Source of the DNA: Leptasterias polaris
Taxonomy: Eukaryota; Echinodermata; Asteroidea; Forcipulatida; Asteriidae
NCBI GenBank assembly: GCA_037783415.1
Contig: JAZGTN010000042.1
Location: 2,038,001-2,102,000 of the forward strand
DNA length: 64,000 bases
Direction: 5' to 3'
Under the pieces are notes generated by a model, which saw nothing but the letters and a program-made list of their open reading frames with translations, had not been told where the DNA came from and did no database searches. The position numbers were made by a program, and so were the translations under genes. Within the stretch, counting starts at the first letter, position 1; every line of letters starts with the position of its first letter. Of this stretch, positions 25,201-36,100 are shown piece after piece.

Positions 25201-27953
25201 AATGACATGCGTGCTACAACCTTTAGTAAAACGATTCGCTGGTTCGCACTGAGCGTTAGTACCCATTCAAATTCAACCATAATCATTAAATTTTACTTTT
25301 TCAGTTCGATGGCAATGTAGACGGTCGACAAAGGACTGTGAACTTCCCGGTGGCACTGCGGACAAGATTCATCAGAATACTGCCCAAATCTTGGTCTTAT
25401 GGGTCTCCTTGCCTAGATTTTGAAGTCCTTGGATGTCGAGGTATAGCTCAAATTACAATTTTAACTTTCACTTACATCATCTTCTTATACAAACATTATT
25501 TATGTATTTAAAGACTGAAGTTGTGACAAGAGTACCAACCTAAAACCACAACAGCAAATCCAAACATTCTTACAAGTAAAGGATTGTGACGAATTCCATC
25601 TGAGTCAAGATAGACTCGTTCTGCACAGGAGACCGGCATGCCAGAATGAACCAAAGTATCGATCAACACTAATTTTGTGGCCTTTACAAACAAGGGCTAC
25701 CGACAAGGCAAAACATATTGAAACAAAACCTGACAAAAAACGAGTCACTTCGAGAGCTATGGGTTTACCCTTTTGTTAATAGTAGAGGTATTTGGATTCA
25801 TACTTAAGAGGCATACTTAAGAGGGCTTGGGACGTTTTGCTTCCTGGGTGGAACTGATTCAACCTGATTTAAGGTAATGCTTCAATGCTGAGCTATATAG
25901 TACCATTATAGTAATCTAACTTCGGCAGCCTCGTTTTCACAAAGATGCTCTGCCTCAAACTACGGCAGCGTAATTGCCGCCACAACAACTCCAACGTCGT
26001 GAACTTATCTTGTAATCCCATTGGTTTCGTACACAAATTCAACCGAGGACGACCTCACTTGGTCAAACATCCGGATCATAAGTTTTAGGTTTCACACACG
26101 GAAAATGAAACAAATTTTACGCAAATCAAATGACATCTTTGGACGGTTTCTTAGAATCGAACAGCCAATGCAACTTCACTGATTCCATGAAATTTTCTAT
26201 GGATAATAGTTTTTATTAAACAAAATGACGGGAAATTTCAAAGAACCTGTCATTATTGAAAAAACAAATGTTTTAACAAAAAAATATAAAGAACAGTATT
26301 TGATTGTGATTACTATTCTGTACCTATTGAAGATAATGGTCTTGTCCGATTAACGGGAGGTGATGACACACTTAGTGGTCGAGTAGAGATTTACCATGAA
26401 GGTGGTTGGGGCGCAGTTTGTGATACAAACTGGGACTTCAAGGATGCGACTACTGTATGCAGGCAGCTTGGATTCCTAGAAGCAAGCGAGGCCAAGAGTG
26501 GATCGTACTTTGGAGGGACAGAACTTCCCATCGTGATGGATCGAGTAGCCTGTAAAGGAACGGAGTCTGAACTATCTGATTGTGCATTTGTTTGTGGTGA
26601 TGAAATTGAAACCTGTAAAAACACAGCTGGAGTTGTCTGTAAACCAGGTAAAGAATTGCAGTTCATTTCATGTGACAATATCAGTTTAATTCTGTGTATT
26701 CGTTTCCCCATACTTTTTCCTGTTATTTTTTGTGACGTTCCTGCGTTATTTGGCAGACAGAAGATGAATTTTTGACATATTATTTGTACACACAAATATC
26801 ACGATCGTCTTAAAAATTCTTATTTTTTTAGATAGTATCCGGCTGGTTGGTGGCGGGAACAAGACGAGTGGACGAGTTGAGCTGTACAAGGAAGACACTT
26901 GGGGTGCAATCTGCGATACAGACTGGGATATCATCGATGCCGGGGTAGTCTGTAGACAGCTAGGCTTCTCTGGTGCGGAGGAGGCAAAGTCTGGTTCTTA
27001 CTTTGGCGAACCAAAGGGCCCTATTTACATGCAAGGGGTTTCTTGTGATGGTTCCGAGGACCAAATCACCAAGTGCCCGTCGCGATGCTGGGATGTGCCG
27101 AAATGCAACATCACAGAAACTGCTGGAGTCGTCTGTCTTCCAGGTATTTACAGTGTTTAATTCACACTTTAAAGAAAGTTAGATTTAACAACATGAACAA
27201 GTTAAATTAACATTGCCACAGTTAACATACATACTTTAATGTTGCAACTTCGTCATAATCACATGACATTTTTGTTACAAAGAATTGTTACTAAACCGCA
27301 CTCTTTAAGTCATCTCATGAAACGTAGCGATTTGCGTGTGAGAACAAACTTGGCCCCTTCAATGGCTACAATATTGTGATATCTTCATATGAGACTAAAC
27401 TATTATGCACTTCCTAGTCAGTGGTACAAGGAGCATGGTGATTTCACCAGCGGGGAATAAATGAGAAAATGGTCACATGATTACAATTATCGATCGTAAT
27501 CCCAAACCAAAAACTGGTTTTACAAGTAGCATCTTTCCAACACAATCTCACAAATCTATGAAGGACAAACGATCTCATGTAAATTAGTGTGGAAACCCGA
27601 CTCCACCTTTTGAAGTTTTGATTGTTTAAAAAGTGCATGGGGAATACAATATAATTTAGTTTTATCCAACAAGCAATGTATAATTATCTCAGAATACTAA
27701 ATGCTTTCGTTCAAAGTCCTTTGGGGAAAAGTCTATCAATGTACAACAATCCTGAGCAGCTATCGTACTTGCCCTGAGATGAAAGACCTATTTGGACCCC
27801 ACAATAACATACATAGATTTCAGGTAAAGTCGCATCTTGTCCCCACCCCCTTTGTTCGAAAATTTGTTTTTGTTTCCATTTTCTCTGAAATATTTCAATT
27901 ACTTATCCCTTGTTCTTACACTTTATTTTCTTTTAGGAAATGATGGAATCTGA
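22159..27953 (+). CDS. Gene A: secreted F5/8C-SRCR-SRCR protein (first exon not found)
   Basis: Coordinates span the exons with their introns. Joined exons are 22159-22215, 22675-22794, 23621-23829, 25305-25440, 26333-26647, 26832-27143 and 27937-27953, all open, with GT/AG borders and matching phases. The product has a hydrophobic leader remnant (GLLLAHPISG), one F5/8 type C (discoidin) domain from CTSGPLGMESG to LDFEVLGC, then two SRCR domains (SGRVEIY, GAVCDTNW, VCRQLG, TAGVVC and the matching motifs of the second). It stops five codons after the last SRCR, so it should be a soluble extracellular protein. F5/8C domains bind lipids or glycans, and SRCR domains bind protein or microbial ligands; the actual ligand is unknown. 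The exon carrying the start codon in genes B and C is not visible upstream, where repeats have been inserted. About 388 residues are seen; about 405 are expected with a first exon like that of gene B. Confidence 0.85.
22675..22794 (+). CDS. Gene A exon 3 (F5/8C start)
   Basis: Phase 1 to phase 1, 40 codons. It carries the first F5/8C cysteine and the hallmark PLGMESG, then TASS and YARLNVG. Donor GTAAGT. Confidence 0.85.
22795..23620. other. Gene A intron 3
   Basis: Aligns in part with gene B intron 3 (for example ACGTGGGTTAAAATGACC against 37120-37136) but lacks the MITE and the SINE present there. No exon is seen. Confidence 0.6.
23621..23829 (+). CDS. Gene A exon 4 (F5/8C middle)
   Basis: Acceptor TTTACAAG, donor GTAAGA. 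It encodes the core strands WIQVDLG, VTGLIVQG and FSIQYSDDGSS. Leaves in phase 0. Confidence 0.85.
24159..24539. mobile_element. MITE with TTTAAAGG ends in gene A intron 4
   Basis: The left end ATTTAAAGGAACATTACAG and the right end CTGTAACCTCCCTTTAAAT are inverted repeats. The interior has no coding frame. It is a different subfamily from the AAAGGCA elements. Confidence 0.6.
24858..25072. mobile_element. Short hairpin-ended element in gene A intron 4
   Basis: Contains GTGTTCGG near the left side, the GCGGACAATCGCGGGG phrase of module A, an A-rich stretch, and a terminal hairpin (25040-25068). The matching site in gene B (about 37885-37910) lacks all of it. This is a filled and empty site pair for the hairpin-ended family. 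Confidence 0.6.
25305..25440 (+). CDS. Gene A exon 5 (F5/8C end)
   Basis: Acceptor TTTTTCAG, donor GTATAG. It encodes the closing strands RFIRILP and CLDFEVLGC. Leaves in phase 1. Confidence 0.85.
25441..26332. other. Gene A intron 5
   Basis: Aligns along most of its length with gene B intron 5 (39084-40126). No exon or mobile element was recognised. Confidence 0.6.
26333..26647 (+). CDS. Gene A exon 6 (SRCR domain 1)
   Basis: A whole SRCR domain in one phase 1-1 exon. Cysteines fit the six-cysteine (group A) pattern plus one extra in CAFVC. The acceptor is taken as TTGAAG. An upstream AG at 26295-26296 would add 12 codons (reading VFDCDYYS...) and is also in frame, so the left border is uncertain. 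Confidence 0.8.
26832..27143 (+). CDS. Gene A exon 7 (SRCR domain 2)
   Basis: A whole SRCR domain in a phase 1-1 exon with acceptor TTTTTTTAG and donor GTATTT. The extra cysteine sits in CPSRCW. If the donor were ignored, translation would stop six codons later. Confidence 0.85.
27144..27936. other. Gene A intron 7
   Basis: Aligns with gene B intron 7 (41337-41860), including a pyrimidine-rich approach to the last exon. No other feature seen. Confidence 0.55.
27937..27953 (+). CDS. Gene A exon 8 (stop exon)
   Basis: After the acceptor TTCTTTTAG the phase-1 frame reads four codons to TGA (27951-27953). The matching exon of gene B ends even sooner. A secreted, unanchored protein is implied. 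Confidence 0.65.
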
Positions 27954-28023
27954 GATTGGGGAGATCCCGCCCAGTTTGTCTGCTGTCAAGTGTAAGATTA
28001 TATAAATACTGGATGAATGCGAT

Positions 28024-28147
28024 GAGTGTGTTGTCGCAGATTATAAATACGAGGTGAAGTATGGATTATTCCATTTCACGAGGGGAAGTCTACTGAAAAT
28101 GGAAAAGTCAGATTTCACCGAGTGGCTCTATTTTGCGACAATACACG
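28024..28147. repeat. Long imperfect hairpin downstream of the gene A stop codon
   Basis: Starts 71 bases after the stop. The arms run from GTGTGTTGTCGCAGATTATA inward and from TTTTGCGACAATACAC back, each about 55 bases. The copy in gene B (41939-42063) pairs better. If transcribed, it lies in the 3' UTR. Confidence 0.65.
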
Positions 28148-28450
28148 AGCAGAATGGATACATTATTGATAAGTAGACATCTTTTGGGCTGGAATTGTTT
28201 TCGAACTACTGTGTTACTTGGTTGGTGCTTTTATTTTTAAATCTTAAGATTCTAAAAAGCAATTTGTAAAGACTATTTCATTTCTGATTGGAATTATGTA
28301 TGTTGGGCATGTCCAATCACATTCACCTTTCCAATCACATTCACATTCACATTCACATTGGACACAGTGCTTCGTACAAACGTGTTTATTGAACACGATG
28401 GGTTAGACTTGTCAGTAATATAGACAGAATGGCCCTTCACTCTAAAACCA

Positions 28451-28835
28451 ACCTGGTCAGAATTGACTCGGAATCCGGGCCTCGTGGGATCTCAATAATT
28501 TCAGCGTCAGACTGATTAGGAAACTGTGTCAAAATAACACAAAAATAGGTCAAACTGACGCCCATATAATCCGAGCTGAAATATCTCCTTTTTTTAACCA
28601 GTTTCTGGGTCTGAGCCTGACCCAGAAATTGGCCAGGCCCCCTGCGACCCGAAATCCTAGTCAATTCGGAAATCGGGCCTCGTGGGATCTCGACCATTTT
28701 TGGGTCAGGCTGATCAGGAAACTATGTCAAAATAACACAAAAATAGGTCAAACTGACGCCCAATCCGAGCTGAAATATCTCTTTTTTTTAACCAGTTTCT
28801 GGGTCAGAGCCTGATCCAGAAATCGACCCGAAATT
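28451..28835. repeat. Two-unit tandem repeat, period about 198 bp
   Basis: GGGCCTCGTGGGATCTC recurs at 28477 and 28675, and each unit continues with AGGTCAAACTGACGCCCA and an AACCAGTTTCTGGGTC phrase. The gene B block has one unit (42340-42520), so either a duplication or a loss followed the gene duplication. Confidence 0.8.
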
Positions 28836-28908
28836 TTTGTTTATGCTGAGGGATAGATAGCACACAATTTAAAAATTTTCATTAATTTTTCTAAACTTTT
28901 TTTTGCAG

Positions 28909-29006
28909 ATACAACGCGGCACATCGGGATGACTTTCGTCTTATTATACAAAGGCAGCGCTTCCGAACCATGCTCTATAGCTTTTATCAAAACTAATACT
29001 GCTTAA
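28909..29006 (+). CDS. Candidate alternative last exon of gene A
   Basis: After a strong acceptor (TTTTTTTTGCAG) a phase-1 frame reads 32 codons to TAA. The gene B copy at 42601-42680 keeps the same frame to its own stop, and the first two indels between the copies are 3 bases long. Joining the exon 7 donor to this acceptor would replace the tiny stop exon with a tail containing TRHIG, YKGSASEPC and a basic or polar end. No transcript evidence is available. Confidence 0.4.
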
Positions 29007-29400
29007 TAATTACAATTGATGATGAATTTGTAGTGCATCAGTCTTGTTTTTTCAAATTTCAAGCGTGCAATCGTTTCGTCAACTATGTGTGATGGCGGCC
29101 AATGCATGCAGGGGGTCTGTTCTCACGACATCATTACATCATTTGTTGTACCAGTATAATTCTGCTAGCTTCAGCATATCCTGGAAATTTGTATTTTTGC
29201 TAAACAACTGTAAATCTATCTCATTAAATGAATGGAAACACTACCCTTTGGACTGCGGTGAACGTGGAGGGCGAATGATTTACATCGTTCGCGTTTCTGG
29301 ATGGTTCGGGGGGAATGGGGTCATTTGATGCAGTATTAAGGGATGGGTATGTTTGTGCGTATGCTGCGTATTTCTGTGTGAGTAGATAGCTTATCAAAGA
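29007..29400. repeat. Downstream block shared with gene B
   Basis: Matches 42683-43262 with small indels (landmarks TATGTGTGATGGCGGCCAAT and GCGAATGATTTACATCGTTC). No protein family is recognised in its short frames. Confidence 0.6.
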
Positions 29401-30480
29401 CACCAACCATACGGACATTAAATTCTCTCATGATATTCTGTCACCTTATGAAATTCTGATGAGACACTGAGAAAACTGAAAGTAGCTATCGGGAACTAGG
29501 TTGCTTTAAGAGATGTTTATTAATGGAATCACAATGTTTAATACGTCTTATTTACACTTAAAATTTCTTTTGAATGGGGTTTGAAACTTTTAATAGATGT
29601 ACTACATAATCATGCAAAACTGGATTTTTTTATTGCAATTTTTTTATATATATAAAACAGAATGCATAATAATTGATGTAGCATATTCAATATATGTTAT
29701 CTTAACTATATAAAACAGATGCATATAGTGGATGTGGCATATTCAGGGTCTATTATCCTTCTTGAGTTTATAAACATGGTCTAAACCAGCCACAAAAAGG
29801 GTATTTATTGGCGAAGTGGTGGGGCCAGATATGCAATGCAAACGAGTGGTACAAATTCATGAATATTTGTTACACTGCACTTCCGGCTCCAAAACGTCAA
29901 TAGGCCTATTAGTATTACCAACAGAATAGCCCCAACATTCGACATCACACTTCGAGGCTCACGAGCAACGCCAGATGATACCGGCGATTTGAACCTGGCA
30001 GTTACTTGCCAGAAGTACATTTGACCCTTGCATGCCGGCCCGTTATAATGCGTGAGTAACTTCTTTTGAAGCAATTGTCCCCTTTTGCGTTTGGTCTTCT
30101 GTTTGAATGTCAAGTACACTTGAATGTCAAGTACACGCTCCACTCATCGTGTGGTATCAATATACCAGTCTGATAGATATGCGCCCTTTAATATACAGTC
30201 ATGATGTCTATTCCACGGGAACCCTTGGGTTTGTTAGACGAGTGCATGTCTTTATCTTTACGGATAAAGACAGGGAACCCGTCGGAAGAGGGCGTTAAAT
30301 CAATAGTTGTCTCGCTTATGCGTCACGACACCATCAGCCATTTACAAAAAGGCGTGTGACGTTCCCTGATTACTTGCCCACCAGTAATTATATTGCGCGC
30401 ACGTGCGATGTGCGAATAACCTACTTGGCAGTGTGTATTAGAAGAAAAAAAACGCGAAAATAAACAAGTAAGGCAGCAAC
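29401..30480. repeat. A-B spacer, first part
   Basis: 29405-30110 matches 44012-44680, and 30110-30480 matches 54945-55200. The two halves are joined here but separated by about 10 kb in the B-C spacer. A duplicated phrase around TGTAGCATATTC (29650-29750) is the only internal repeat. No gene is seen. Confidence 0.65.
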
Positions 30481-30499
30481 ATTACCCCGAGGTTGAGAG

Positions 30500-31265
30500 A
30501 AAAAAGTGAAGTTTGGGGAAAGCACTCAGGACTATTAAGAGTAGTAGTGCAGAGAATTCCCATTTGGAGGTTTTGAAAGAGTGCAGTGCAATAAAAGAGC
30601 TCCAGTCTTTTCTGTCGAGCAAAAGTTGCACTGAAAAAGAGATTACTGATATAGTTGGGACGGAGACAGTCTCTCCTAAAGTAAAAGAGTGCACAGTGAA
30701 CTGTTGAGCTTTGCCACTAAGTGGGGTGGACACGCATGCCAACGGGTCAGCAGAGAGAACACAGAGTTCAGCAGGGCCCAGGCCGCTGAAAAGAGAACCG
30801 AGAGTAATTGTAGAGAAAGAGAAAAAGGGAAGGATTTGGTGCAGTCTTATCGGCGCCCAAATATTACTCCCAATAGATACAGTGGAAAAGTGCTGTGGAT
30901 GGAGTATTTCCGGCATTTTGAGTCATGTCGAATAGTGAACCAGTGGAACGAAGAGCAAGCCGTTAGTTAGTTATAGTTCAGTTAGTTAGTTATCGGGTAG
31001 TTAGGGGATGTTCCTACTGGTCAGACACAGACATATAGTGGACTAGTGAAGTTACAAGAGAGGTGATTTGGTTCAGGTCGCCAGAGTGAAAACTGTTTGT
31101 TTGAGCGACGTATCGTCTGCAAGGACCCAAAGAGACGTCGCAAGAGTTGGGTCAAGCCATACAAGAGTTAACGGTCAAAGCGTATCCTGACATACAGGAA
31201 GTGTCACATGATCGTTTGACAGAGAATCATTTCCTAGATGCGGTCGAAAGTTTGTCTGATCGGGG
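30500..31265 (+). mobile_element. Decayed LTR-retrotransposon gag remnant (A-B spacer)
   Basis: Successive plus-strand frames carry a serine-rich start, then PNRYSG, an aromatic EYFRHFESC motif, and later a KAYPDIQEVSHDRL segment. By family knowledge this order fits the capsid part of Ty3/Gypsy-like Gag. It is broken by a 5-base insertion near 30683 relative to the copy at 55240, a stop, and an internal deletion, with low-complexity TTAGTTAG runs near 30963. No protease or polymerase follows. It is a relic, not a functional gene. Confidence 0.55.
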
Positions 31266-31329
31266 GGCATAAACTTCGGTGGCTCATATTCGCCAATTCC
31301 CAGAGAAACGTAAACATTTTAATTGTAGG

Positions 31330-32060
31330 AAACATAAATGTTCACAAATTTACACATAACTAAAATGTTGTAAAGATGGTCTTGGTGGAAAATTGCGCTT
31401 GACAAAATCATAACTTAAATGGTTTAGTTTTACAGTTTGAAGGAATTGAGTAAAACGGTTAGTTTTATTATCGAGAGTCCAAAATACGATGAAAACAGTG
31501 TTCATGCATGGTGGGTCTAACAGAGTGCGAATAGTGGTTTTTGGCAATCACCTTTGTTGGAAAGCGCGCTTTAAGTTGGCGTGTCTGAGTAAAGAAGCCT
31601 AATTAGGGTGTGGTCATTTTCTTTGAACGATTTTTGTAGAGGTTCGTAACCATTCCTATAACCATTAACTGTTAATGCCATTGTTCCTTTGCGATATGCC
31701 ATAATTTGATAAACTTTTCAACATGGGACCGCCAGTGCATCTCGTGAGTACTGAACCATCTGGAAGACCCTACCAGAATTCTGTGTATTTTCGGGAAATT
31801 CCCGAAATGCCATAATTGATAAATTCAACATGGGACCACCATGAGCATATCTACCGAAAACGCAATAGAAGGTTAATAATTTATGCGTGACGTTAATCAG
31901 CGATCTTATTAGACGTGTGTACTGGACCATCTGGAAGACACTAATCTGTGTATCTCCGGGGTTAATTCACGAAGTAAATGTCGTTTTGTTTGCCCACCCA
32001 TATAAGGCAGGCCTAATGTGTCGCACATTTTTATATATTTTTTTTTACTTTGCGCAATGT
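31330..32060. repeat. 5' block shared by the gene units (unit B copy)
   Basis: Matches 19365-19930, 56000-56600 and 58250-58800. Part of it is duplicated internally (AACATGGGACC near 31722 and 31828). No gene. Confidence 0.65.
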
Positions 32061-32640
32061 TGATGACAGCACAACATTATCAATTAGATAATAACTTATT
32101 TGTTAGGTTGTTTTTCTTCAAATAACCTCATTTTGTATTGTCTATCTTTATATCAACGCAAACAAACAGGACACATTTCACTTGTCTCAGACAGTTTGTT
32201 CAGCTGTGTCCAGCTGTGTGCATTCGTGACCCAAATGTAATTGTTCACAAATCCCTGGGGCTCATACTGTTAATTTTATTATAGTTATTATCATTTTTTT
32301 AGTTTTTTTGTTTTCCTTTAATGATTGATATTTACAGAACCTCAGGATAGAAAATAACTTCAAGAAGATGTAAAGAAATGTTCTTGATTGTTCTTGATTT
32401 ATTTGACTGATGGATAGCTGTTGTCCTATTAGTTTGAATCCTTGTAAAATGAGCGAATCAGCATAACAGGAAGATTGAAAAAAAAAAAATTTAAGTGAAA
32501 TAAAATAAAACATAAAAAACACAAAATTAAAAAAAATCATAATAATAATGTTTTGTTACTGTTTGTTAATCATGTTCATGACGTTCTTTGGCCCATCCCA
32601 ACAGTAGTGCAACAAAAATGTCAAAATTATTTATTATTTA
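32061..32640. repeat. Upstream region of gene B shared with gene C
   Basis: Aligns with about 56630-57230 (landmark AACAAACAGGACACATTTCA). It contains T- and A-rich runs. No coding signal. Confidence 0.55.
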
Positions 32641-32649
32641 GAAAATAAC

Positions 32650-32762
32650 ATATTTTGTTCCCTCGAAATAATATTCGTTCCCCCGAAATATTTTGTCGTT
32701 CCCTCGAAATGCCATTTCGTTCACTCAAAATCCTTTCATTCCCTCGAAATGTTCCCTCCATC
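32650..32762. repeat. Degenerate short repeat GTTCCCTCGAAAT
   Basis: Four to five copies of a roughly 22-28 base unit about 260 bases upstream of the gene B TATA box. The same kind of array lies at 57240-57365 upstream of gene C and, longer, at 46545-46935 in the B-C spacer. Confidence 0.7.
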
Positions 32763-32815
32763 ATCACCAGTTAGACTTTCCCTGTTAATGAATGTCAAAT
32801 ATAACTTTAAAATAA

Positions 32816-33085
32816 TTTGAACCTTGAAACTTTCATCACGAGGAGGGACTGACATTATATCCTTCCAGCTGTTGTCTTTAGTTTATACTTCCCTGGATTC
32901 ACAGTAACCCAGACTGGGATCTTTGACAACATTTACATGAAACTTTAATCTAGATCCCTCAATATTGTTTTGCAAGATACCACGTGATAGTGGTAAGATT
33001 ATGTTCAAATGAACTTCTATAAAAGTAGGACCGTGCCCGTTTCTTTGAGGTATTGCGATAGTCGATTCTTGTACTAACAACCATC
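32816..33085 (+). promoter_or_regulatory. Gene B core promoter: E-box and TATA box
   Basis: A TATAAAA box at 33018-33024 lies 62 bases before the start codon, which puts transcription start near 33048. 37 bases upstream of it is CACGTG (32981-32986) inside a small dyad, TACCAC and GTGGTA. The whole block is strongly conserved with 57427-57693 upstream of gene C. This supports a real promoter; no factor can be assigned beyond a bHLH-type E-box match. Confidence 0.65.
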
Positions 33086-33137
33086 ATGATGTCTACTGTA
33101 GCTAGTTCAATGCTGCTGCTGAATGCACTTCTTATCG
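33086..33137 (+). CDS. Gene B exon 1 (signal peptide)
   Basis: Starts at the first of two adjacent ATG codons after a short leader downstream of the TATA box. Ends in phase 1 at donor GTGAGT. Gene C has the same exon with one changed residue (S to N). Confidence 0.85.
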
Positions 33138-36100
33138 GTGAGTCAAGGTTTACGTATTAAGGATATGCAGCCGCGCAATTGTCATTCCTCCCTGCACCCA
33201 AAACAAAATATCCTTCTAGTTCTGGTTGAAAGTTGGGTGGCAGATTAAATTCATCATTTCTATGTCATTAAAATGACAACGAAACTAGCAAAACCGCGCA
33301 ATGACACCCCTACTGTAGATGACAGCACAACATTATCAATTAGTCAATAACTTTTTGTTTTCATTAAGCTCGCAGGGTTTTACGGACGCAAAACAAAAAT
33401 AATTTTCTACGAACGATTATGGAGAAAGGGCTACGTGTATATGTCTTGTTTTTGTGTGTGTTTGAGCTCGCAGTTGATTGGTAGTAGACAGTTAAATCCA
33501 ATACACGCAATGAATACCTGTATTATTTATTCAGTTAGTCTTATTTGTGTTTGAATCCTCGTATATGAGCACCTCAGCATGAAAAGACAGAAAGAAAAAA
33601 ACAAAGATTCAGAAAAATACTAATTTTAAATAAAATAAAATGAAATTAAACTTAAAAGACGTTGTTTTTGTACTTCCTATTGTCAATCTCGTCCAGGACT
33701 TTTTTTGGCCCATCCCATCAGCGGTGCGGAAACCCAAGGATCGTCTTATTCAACAGGTGATTTCGTTTAATATTACTCAGTTGTTATTATTACTATTGTT
33801 ATTATTTTATTTGAGGGTCGTTAATTTTGTGTAGTTGATCACAATGAAAAACTTTATACTAATATTTGATCATTCATTGTTTTATTTCATTATTGTTTTT
33901 TACTGTGGTATATATTTTCGAAACAATTACTTGATATTGACCCTATTCGACTGACGTTATCATCACAATAATCTTACGGTTGTGTTATTTTGGGAGTCAA
34001 CGACCCTGTGTGTTTTAATACAGTGCACTTTTTAGGTGACGCGGTGATTTCAGGCTTATTTATTATGAGTGTGTGACATGCAAGGTGTCATTATGTAATA
34101 GGTCATGTAGTTTTGTTTTTGTCAACGTAATGCTTATTTAAGAAAGATACAATAAAAGTCACCTGTGAAAGTGTCGGCTGAATACAGTGTCTACTTGCTG
34201 AGAAAACATGGGAAACATGTCACGGTATTTTCACACGGACTTCGAATCCATCCATGGCACCATTTCATAGAGCTGCTTCAGCAGAAAATATTGCTTAACA
34301 ATTGTCTGCTAAGCAGAAATAAGAAGGATACCAGTCACAAATTATACATGTGACATTGTAGTTTGGCTGATAACCTTATTCTGATAAGCGAAATGTTGCT
34401 GTGCTTAGCTACTTGTTGTGCTTAAACAGCTCTATGAAATTGGGCTCACGTTTAGCGAGGTGACAGCGGGACGGGTATACCAAAAACATATCTGACCTCA
34501 GCATTCGCGAACGGACACCAACCCTCAGAAATCTGAGAAACGAATCATCAATGAATCATCTCTCAGATTCATTATTTTTTATTACATATTTTTGTTTTAA
34601 TCAACTTGGGCATATCAGACGAAATGTTTTCACAGGATGTGTATTACTATTACCATTTTTATATAACAAGTAAGCTTTTGGGTAATAATTACTCATTTTC
34701 TTCGGGTCATATGACACTGCCTTTAAACCGTTTTGTGTTAAAATTGTAAACAATGGCGTCGTGACTCTTCAAATTAATGTGATTGTTTTGAACATACCGT
34801 ACGATGTAATCCAGGCAAGAGAACAAGTTGTCATTGCTATGACAAATAAAATGTGGTTCTTAAAACATATTCTTTAAAGGCAAAAAGTCTTTGGAACCGT
34901 TCGATTGTTTCAATTCTATGTAAATGTTGGTATATACAATAAAACTAACCTGTGAAAATTTCACTTCAAAAGGTGGCCGAGTTTTTGAGATATTGCCGAA
35001 AAACCGGAGCGAATATGTCCACGCAGGAAGAATAATCCCTATAGGAATACACAATATGAGAAAAGTTTCTGACAAAAACTTTTCTCAAATTCAAATTTGT
35101 TATCATGAAACCTGATATAGTGACACTTTAACCACATTAATTCGAAGTGAAATGATTCTCAAAATGCTTTATATTATCAAAAGATGCTGTACTTGTAACC
35201 AAGTAAGTTTTTATTGCCATCAATTTTTTGAGTGATTACCAAACGTTTACCTTCCCTTTAATTAGTTAATCATTTTGATACTCGTTTGTATTGTTATAAA
35301 TGCCCTTTTTTATTTAACCTGACTAGGACCACCCTGTACAAGTGGACCTTTGGGAATGGAGAGTGGAGCGATCAATGATGCCAGTATAACTGCATCCTCA
35401 TACTATAGCTATAGCTATCCTAGATACGCTCGACTTAATGTTGGTAAGAGTCGACTATCAGTTATAAACTTATAGTTGACACTGAAGGGACATCCCAAAT
35501 CACAAATGACTTTGCAAATTCTGGAATTTCGAAAATATTATTACAACAGCTTTTGCAATTACCTTTGCAAAGATGTGCGATGTCGTAAATGATCACAAAT
35601 ATCTTTGCAAATATTTGCGATAATTATTTGAGATAATATTTGCGACATCGCAAATATTTGCAATAGTATTTGTGAAGATATTTACAAAATAATATTTGCG
35701 ACATCGCAAATCTTGGCAAAGATATTTAAAGTGATCTGCGATAATATTTGGGACATCGATATTTTGCGCTGTGTGGTGTCCCAGCAGGGCCACCATAAAT
35801 GTAACATCCACTATGCGCTTTGATCATGTTTTGGAAAAGCGCAGTATAAATGCCTGTTATTATTATTATATTATTATGTAACATCTTCCCATCTGTGGTA
35901 TTTTATTTCGCTTGAAATGATCAGACATCGAAGAAGTCCAACAAGTCTAGCAACCTCTCGAACTTCATAGTGTGGCTTTAGAAAGAGTAGGGAATTGTCA
36001 TTATAATCCTCTGTAGTTTTCAGAATTGTTTCATAAATCTAAATCTTCAAGGATATCTTATTACGATAGAACCTGAGACACTATTTCAAATCTGTTTTTC

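Larger units (their letters stand above)
23830..25304. other. Gene A intron 4 with two insertions
   Basis: Holds a G10 run (24010-24019), a MITE (24159-24539) and a hairpin-ended repeat (about 24858-25072). The last part (25180-25235) contains a single copy of the 38 bp unit that is expanded to about 22 copies in gene B. Confidence 0.65.

Noticed and set aside
30482..30916. 144-codon minus-strand frame, also at 55215-55655
   Set aside because: Antisense shadow of the gag remnant, which explains the plus-strand codons better.
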